Assembly (NCBI GenBank): GCA_022385755.1
Contig: MU278348.1
Coordinates: 2,113,470-2,177,469, forward strand
DNA: 64,000 bases
Reading direction: 5' to 3'
From: Trametopsis cervina
Taxonomy: Eukaryota > Basidiomycota > Agaricomycetes > Polyporales > Irpicaceae
The notes beneath the pieces are model-generated. The model was not told where the DNA came from, did not search any database, and saw only the letters and a list, made by a program, of their open reading frames with translations. Shown here piece after piece: positions 58,093-64,000 of this stretch; the stretch's first letter is position 1, and each line of letters opens with the position of its first letter. A program made the translations under genes and the position numbers.

Positions 58093-58978
58093 GTTGACTG
58101 ACAAGACGGGTGACGGTGAGCTCAACTACTTGTGTAAGCGCGTGCGGGATGCTCGGGATGAGCGCTTTGAGTTCACAGTCCGCCGCGGTAACAGCCGTTT
58201 ACTGGCCGTTCCGCATCGCCGGCGTCAGCGCGGTGAAAACCCCTTCGTATAAAGCTCACTTGCGTGGGGTTTTGTAGTGCAGCCCTTTCACCCAACGATA
58301 ATGCTGTAATCTCCCAATACTAGATGGCTGTCACTCAAGGTTTCAACTCGTACTGGATGAAGAGTTGTAAATGAAGGACGTCTTCTGAGACCCTGCCAAT
58401 CGATAGATATCACCAGTGCGAGTTCGACGAGCCTTTGCTTCAAGATCACAAGGAGAGGAGAGGGGGAGCACCCGCCTGGAACGGTGCAGGCTGCGTCTCA
58501 TGATAGTTAACGGTGGCAGAGTATCTCGACATGCCAGCAGTAGCCAGTGTCCCAGACATATCCTTGTACATTTGCGATGGCTTCCGCGAAAGCTGTCCGA
58601 TCTGTATGGTGGGGAGAAATATGGATATGTATGAGACATGTACAGTGCTTGCTTGTCAGCTTTGAGTCCTCAGAATTACAAGTTCGTAGGAGCGCGTCTA
58701 TCTTATCACATGTGGGAGCGCCTAAGCTCGGCGGCATACGCCGGTGGAACTATACAACACATGTCACGCGTAACAGTGGCTGGTGTCACTGAAGCGGGGT
58801 AACAGCTGAGTGCGCCGCCAACCAATACCGACCGCAAGATCCTCAAGGTAAGATACCACAGTGACCTCTTCTCCGAGGTTCATTTATTGATCTACACTCC
58901 CTCTGGTACAGGTATGCACATTTTACGCTGCACAAGTATTCGTTCTAACGTATCGAAACGCGCTCTTCAGATTCCCCC
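58093..58978. other. Divergent promoter region
   Basis: About 890 bases between mtACP and uL13. Open frames here are short and overlap. No specific site recognised. Confidence 0.5.
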
Positions 58979-59758
58979 ATGGCCACCTTCTCCTCAAGCC
59001 CCATCGTCATTGATGGCAAGGGCCATCTTCTTGGCCGGCTGGCCTCCATTGTCTCTAAGCAGATTCTGAACGGCCAGAAGATTGTCGTTGTGCGGTGCGA
59101 GGAGATCAACATTTCCGGCAGCTTCTTCCGCAACAAGGTACGTTGCATACGCATCCATGCACCTATAGCTGTTGTTTCAAAAGCTCAACTGTACTCGTTC
59201 AGCTGCGCTACCACAACTTCCTCCACAAACGCCACATCGTCAACCCCAAAAAGTCCGGTCCTTTCCATCACCGCGCACCGTCCAAGATTCTCTACCGGGC
59301 CATCCGTGGTATGGTCCCCCACAAGACTGCCCGCGGTGCAGCTGCTCTAGAGCGCCTTAAGCTCTTCGAGGGTGTCCCCCCTCCTTACGATAAGAAGAAG
59401 AGGATGGTTGTTCCGGAGGCTCTGCGTGTACTGCGATTGAAGCCTGGTCGCAAGTACTGCACAGTGAAGGTACGTGTACCAGTCTGGATATTATGTTCTC
59501 GCTATGGCAGCCTAACCACGTTTGTTATAGCGTCTTTCGCACGAGGTTGGTTGGGGATACAAGGATGTGGTTGACCGCCTTGAAGAGAAGAGGAAGATTA
59601 AGGCCCAGGCGTTCCACGAGCGCAAGGTACGCTTTCGAAACCTTGAGTCTGCGCTCAGAACTAATCGGCTATTGCAGGTCGCTTCCCTCAAGTTGCGCCA
59701 AAAGGCTCTGGCGGATACCGTTGCATCGTCGGAGACCCTCACGCAGTTTGGCTACTAG
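58979..59758 (+). CDS. 60S ribosomal protein uL13 (L16/L13a)
   Basis: Four exons, 58979-59137, 59203-59469, 59531-59626 and 59678-59758, give 200 residues, the usual length. Markers are [102 protein letters not shown] and RLKPGRKYC. Codons end strongly in C/G (for example AAG, CGC, CTC), as expected for a highly expressed gene. A pyrimidine-rich CTCTTCAG lies just before the ATG. Confidence 0.97.
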
Positions 59759-60340
59759 ATGGTTTCTGCATGAGGGGCTTTTCTCCATTCCGTTCTGCCG
59801 ACTATGATTCGCCGCCATGAGATCACACCCATGTAACCAACCTATGCCCTACCATGAGGCCTGTGGGCGTGATACATGAATACGATTTTTGCTGAGTTGC
59901 AACGAGTTTGTCGCATCCAGTGTATTGAGATTTCTACTTGTACAACACACTAATTCGAGCGCTACTTAAAACTACATTGCATACTGCTTTAAACCCGGTG
60001 AGCCAATAGCGTGAGTGTTATGATACCGAGTATACGCATCGGTTCTGATTACCATCCTGTGATATTGTGAGCAGATTGTGAGTAGATGCGCAGGTGTGTA
60101 TGTGCGGCGCCTTTTATATATTCGTGGTGACTCGGTGCGCGTCGGCCTCTGCCGATTAGCCACGCGAGCAGTGCTTGACGCGTAGGGAGCCGAGGCCTTG
60201 AAATATCTCTTCTTCAGTCGCACCAATTCCCGCCTTTTACCAAACCACGTCCTTGTCCCATCCACCCCGTCCGGTACACCCTCCGCCTCCCTCTCTTCCT
60301 TCTCTCCAGCCCCCTCTTCCACTTCTCTTCCTATTCCACC
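59759..60340. other. Intergenic with pyrimidine-rich promoter of the KH gene
   Basis: About 580 bases. A TTTTATATATTC word lies near 60,112, and a long CT-rich tract fills 60,230-60,340 before the KH-domain start, a common layout of fungal constitutive promoters. Confidence 0.5.
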
Positions 60341-61444
60341 ATGTCTCTCGAACTCGCGGAGAAACAGGAATCTGGTCAGTCTAAGACGTCAGCGATCGAG
60401 ATTCCAGATGTATTCACATGTAGTCTCAAAATTTGCTAGGCTCCCCGCCTCATTCTCGTTCGCCTTCGCCTGGCGGCAACGACACCCTCACTCTCCGCTC
60501 GTTGGTGAGCACTAAGGATGCCGGCGTTATCATCGGCAAGGCTGGTAAAAACGTCGCCGACCTTAGGGACCAGACTGGTGTCAAAGCGGGGGTTAGCAAA
60601 GTTATCGCAGGTGTGCACGAGCGAGTGCTTACCGTGAGTGGTTCGGTTGAAAGCGTAGCAAGGGTATGTCATTTGTTTTTCCTACCTCATCGTTGATTTC
60701 TAACGCATTTGGTAGGCATATGCTATGATAGTAAACCAGCTCATATCTGCGAACCCCACATCTCCTGTCACGCCGAATGCTTCTTCCTCACCTCCGTCTT
60801 CCATTCGTCTCCTTATTTCTCACAACCTCATGGGGAGTGTCATCGGGAAGAATGGTCTGAAGATCAAAGCCATCCAAGACTCTTCCGGGGCGCGTATGGT
60901 TGCGTCAAAAGATATGTTACCTCAGTCTACCGAACGAATCGTGGAAGTACAAGGTACTGCGGAAGCGATCGGACGAGCCATTGAGGAGATTGGACGCGCT
61001 TTGTTGGAAGACTGGGATCGAGGGCTTGGCACGGTCTACTTCCATCCTGGTGCCAGCGATGAACGCTCGGGGCGACGAACTGGGCAGCAGACGGGGCGGC
61101 GCCCGAACGGCGACGGGCCGCGCGGACGAGCGTCCCCTTCGCCGAGCTCTCCGCCGTCGCAGTCGGGCAACCTTCGCACCCAGAATATTTCTATCCCTTC
61201 AGACATGGTCGGTTGCATTATCGGACGCAATGGGACGAAGATCACAGAGATTCGTCGTCTCTCGGGATCCAAGATTTCCATCGCCAAGGAGCCTCATGAT
61301 GAGACGGGTGAACGTATGTTCACTATCATCGGGACACCCGAGGCAAACGAGAAGGCTCTTTTCCTCTTGTACAATCAGCTGGAGAGCGAAAAGGAGAGGA
61401 GGGTAGGAAGAGAGCAGTTGCAGCAAGAGGAATTGCAAGATTGA
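60341..61444 (+). CDS. Three-KH-domain RNA-binding protein (PBP2/HEK2-like, PCBP type)
   Basis: Three exons, 60341-60374, 60440-60663 and 60716-61444, give 328 residues. The three KH domains each have the GxxG loop: KDAGVIIGKAGKNV (KH1), NLMGSVIGKNGLKI (KH2) and DMVGCIIGRNGTKI (KH3). A Ser/Pro spacer separates KH1 from KH2 and an Arg/Gly-rich linker (GRRTGQQTGRRPNGDGPRGR) separates KH2 from KH3, the usual PCBP/HEK2 spacing. The C terminus is a Glu/Gln/Arg helix. Relatives bind C-rich RNA and regulate mRNA stability, localisation or telomeres. The first exon is only 34 bases. The GGTCAG donor is acceptable. Confidence 0.92.
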
Positions 61445-62229
61445 TCCAGCCTCCCGTCGCCCGCAATTCGTACGCGCAGGTACCAGCCGATGCAGTGTCA
61501 CGTCGGCTGCATCCGAAATACGTCCCAAGCTTTTGCCTCGTCCCCACTTCCGCATCAATCGAAAAAACCACCTCTTACCGAAATTTGCTTGGCCTCGTCC
61601 ATCCCTCGCTGGTCCTGCCATTTTAACCTTGTCGCACTTCCCCACGTCTAGCAATACATCGCCAGTCAGCTGTCATGCCCACTTACCTGTCCCGTAGCCC
61701 TCGCCCCTTTCTTGAAGCTCTCCTTTCTCCCCTGAAATCCGACATGTCCTTCCGTTGTTGAACCCCGAACGCGGACTACCAACGAGTAGACCTCACCATA
61801 CGTCCTGTTGCACGCGGCCTAAATTATCAGGATGCCCAAGACGCATCTCTACGGACAGAAAAGTAATGTCTAGCCTAATGCATTCTGTTGCTTCGTATCT
61901 ACATGTATCAGCAATGCAACGCAAATCAAATTGCTTTCGTTGAGGCTTTGTTCAGTATAATATTATGACTGCGTAACGTAGATCTTTGAGGGCAGCTTCG
62001 CACTACGCATATATCCACGCGAAATTGCTGGCTCGGTTATGGGCGCGTATTACACGTGCGTTCATAATTTCTCAAAGTGTAAGAACTCAATTGTTGATTT
62101 CTGTTGAACTATAATTGCAAACTCGCACTATTCTCTCGTGGCCGTGATATAACATTCCTCGTTCTTAGGACAAATAGCTTCCTCTAGTATGTAGCTTTCC
62201 ATCTGCTCAGAGGGTCAGTCAGGAGTATA
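61445..62229. other. Intergenic, nothing recognised
   Basis: About 790 bases, the KH gene 3' UTR and the promoter of the NUFIP1-like gene. An imperfect TATAATATTATG word lies at 61,957-61,966. Confidence 0.5.
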
Positions 62230-63602
62230 ATGCATTATACAGACATGCAACCATGGCAGGGGACACCGGGCCATCCGTCACTACCCATCGCACCCCACTT
62301 ACGCCAGATGTCGATGCAGGGCTCATATCAACCACAAATACCTGTCTTATACCCTCCCCAGCCACAAGCGACATATGGTGTCGCGTCGCACTATGCTCAA
62401 GCGTACATGCAGTATAACCATCCACCAGGAGCTTCTGGGAGTTCGTACATCCCAGCATACGACACACAAGCCAGTTCATCAAGAATCCAGTTGCACAGTG
62501 CTCCCTCTTCACGGTGGTATCAGCCTGGCAGCATCCGATGCAAGAAGCAGGGGTGCTCGTTCACGGGATCTCAGAAGTCTGTGGAGACACATATGATGGA
62601 CAGACATCTTATCTATCCTCAGGGATGGGAACAGAAGAAGCGAAGAGACGACTGGGATGCAGACCCTACTCTTAAGGGGTATGTGCACTCTTTTCTACCG
62701 CTATCTTTTTCTTCATGTCCGTTTCACAGGAAACCCATTCCTATACAAGGGACAACAATTAAACTAGACACACCCGAGGCTATCGAACAGTGGATAGCCG
62801 AGAGGAAGAAGAGATTCCCGACCGCTTCTCGGGTGCAGGAGAAGAGCCAAAAGATGGCTGAAGCTGTTGCTCGAGGTCAACTTGCGTTCCCGGACCAGCG
62901 GTTTCCGAACAAGAAGAGACGAATCGACAATGAAAGCAAGTTTCCGGTCAACGGTAGAGGCCATCGAGGAGGCTTCCAACGAGGTAGAGGGCGTGGGGCC
63001 ATGCATGCTTCAAGACAACAAGGTCTTGGCGGTGGGGAACGGGTCGTTCAACCCCCAGCCTCATCTAGCTCACTGACGGTCGCCGAAGGGCCAGACAGTG
63101 CTATTGCACACCCCGGCCTTGAACCTGTGGATGCCCTCGGTATTGAAGACGCAATCTCGAATGACTCAGACTCAGATTCACCGCCTGAGGTCATATCCTC
63201 TAAGACGGAGACAATACCACCACTCGTCATGGAACCGCCACTGGAGAGGCACGGTGAATCCGATCGTCATTCGTTGCAAGCAGTGCGGAAGCCGTTCACG
63301 AAGCAGCCTAGACGACAACCCCAAAATCCGTTTGCGTCAAGGCCTGCTCTATTGCGCAACGTGAGTGGAAGCGCGTTGAAAGCGCGTATGGTTATGCTCA
63401 CTGGTCCCTATCATAGCTTCTTCTACCGGAAATACGGAACACGGTATCGAACTTATCACAGGCCATTCGCTTTCTGGTGGACAATAATTTTCTGGACAAC
63501 GTAGAGCTGAAGCCCGGTCAGGCAGAACGAAAGATGATTGAGGTGATTCATGAAGACAATGTTGCTATGACGGATGAGAGTGCTTTGGAAACATCCATCT
63601 AA
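62230..63602 (+). CDS. NUFIP1/RSA1-like snoRNP assembly factor
   Basis: Three exons, 62230-62678, 62730-63360 and 63417-63602, give 421 residues. After a Pro/Gln/Tyr-rich start there is one C2H2 finger (Cys104, Cys109, His121, His126; RCKKQGCS ... THMMDRH). The NUFIP1 conserved segment follows across intron 1: GKPIPIQGTTIKLDTPEAIE then QWIAERKKRFPTASRVQEK. An Arg/Gly patch (GRGHRGGFQRGRGRG) and a NUFIP1-like C-terminal helix (RNTVSNLSQAIRFLVDNNF) end the protein. NUFIP1/RSA1 links R2TP to box C/D snoRNP proteins in the nucleus. An internal Met (MQPWQ) at 62,245 is an alternative start. Confidence 0.88.
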
Positions 63603-63682
63603 CGTAGTGATGTTTACCCTGTGCAGAGTTAGGAATATAGTATGTCATTAGGAGACTATTAATGCTACTAATTATACTATGA

Positions 63683-64000
63683 CTATCGGCCCTCTTCTGA
63701 GTCTGTATCCATTTCACTGTCACTACCGGAATCTGAGCCATCACTATCCTCATCGGCACCAAGCTCCAACGTCCGTTGCTCAACGTCAAAGCCTCTAGTT
63801 TTCAGCTCCGCGCCGATTTCCTCTGCTTTCGATGGCGCAGTGACTACCACAGCGGCCGAGGATGATGGATCAAAGAGGGGGAGGAAGTACTTCTCCAGAG
63901 CCTTCAGAACGTCGTCTCTGTTGACGGCTTGGTACTTCTCTAGCAACTCAACATTAAAATTCTGTGGAACTCCCTTCAATGCTTGATTGGTAAAGGATTG
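63683..64000 (-). CDS. M16-family zinc peptidase, C-terminal end (partial)
   Basis: The gene continues beyond the right edge; 105 residues are visible, open in frame to base 64,000. The segment FTNQALKGVPQNFNVELLEK, YQAVNRDDVLKALEKYFLPL and FDPSSSAAVVVTAPSKAEEI matches the C terminus of M16 metallopeptidases of the SDD3/YOL098C type, and is followed by an acidic tail (GADEDSDGSDSGSDSEMDTD). The HxxEH active site would lie in the missing part. The stop is 81 bases from the convergent NUFIP1-like stop. Confidence 0.7.
   Translation of the reverse strand, partial: QSFTNQALKGVPQNFNVELLEKYQAVNRDDVLKALEKYFLPLFDPSSSAAVVVTAPSKAEEIGAELKTRGFDVEQRTLELGADEDSDGSDSGSDSEMDTDSEEGR

Noticed and set aside
1..64000. 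CRISPR array, prophage, restriction or toxin-antitoxin system
   Set aside because: The DNA is eukaryotic nuclear; no direct-repeat spacer array or bacterial gene is seen.

Overview
This is a stretch of nuclear DNA from a filamentous basidiomycete, most likely an Agaricomycete. The genes are closely packed, carry many 45-80 base introns with GT(A/G)NGT donors, and encode eukaryotic housekeeping proteins plus a secreted GH5 mannanase as found in wood and litter decayers. The species cannot be read from the sequence. I reconstructed 29 protein-coding gene models, one of them partial at the right edge; in each, the proposed exons join in frame. I also report one pseudogene fragment and one doubtful gene remnant. 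All splice sites are read by eye from frame continuity, GT/GC-AG ends and family knowledge; there is no transcript evidence.

Layout. 1-10.5 kb: an RNase H-fold protein, an SMNDC1/SPF30-like splicing factor and two low-complexity proteins of unknown function, separated by long gene-poor GC-rich spacers that hold a pair of diverged repeats. 10.5-14.6 kb: a 4 kb gene-poor block with a 627-base non-autonomous DNA transposon (27-base inverted repeats including a TA duplication) and three diverged tandem repeat units. 14.6-31 kb: a dense block with an unknown Ser/Pro-rich protein, NAA40, complex I subunit NDUFB11, glycine cleavage H protein, mitochondrial EF-Tu, PEX14, a GRIP-domain golgin and a Mediator subunit MED5. 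31-35.4 kb: the ribosome-biogenesis gene IPI1, whose 3' end runs into an AT-rich island of about 1.6 kb that carries a three-finger C2H2 gene.

35.8-44.4 kb: an epoxide hydrolase with a broken tandem copy behind it, a 19-exon endo-mannanase, a small protein of an unnamed family, an ERI1-type exonuclease, an NPC2/ML-domain lipid transfer protein and a four-helix membrane protein. 45-52.9 kb: a secreted double-psi beta-barrel protein, eIF3h, a ZRC1/COT1-type zinc transporter, an F-box-like protein, and a second member of the unnamed small family. 53-54.8 kb is gene-poor. 54.9-64 kb: an AIM6-like protein, mitochondrial bL17, mitochondrial acyl carrier protein, ribosomal protein uL13, a three-KH protein, a NUFIP1/RSA1-like snoRNP factor and the C-terminal end of an M16 peptidase.

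Five genes (NDUFB11, GcvH, TUF1, bL17m, mtACP) serve the mitochondrion, but they are separate transcription units. I see no CRISPR array, phage, ribosomal RNA or convincing tRNA. The most unusual items are the AT-rich island with its zinc-finger gene and IPI1 junction, and the unnamed small-protein family present twice in the window.
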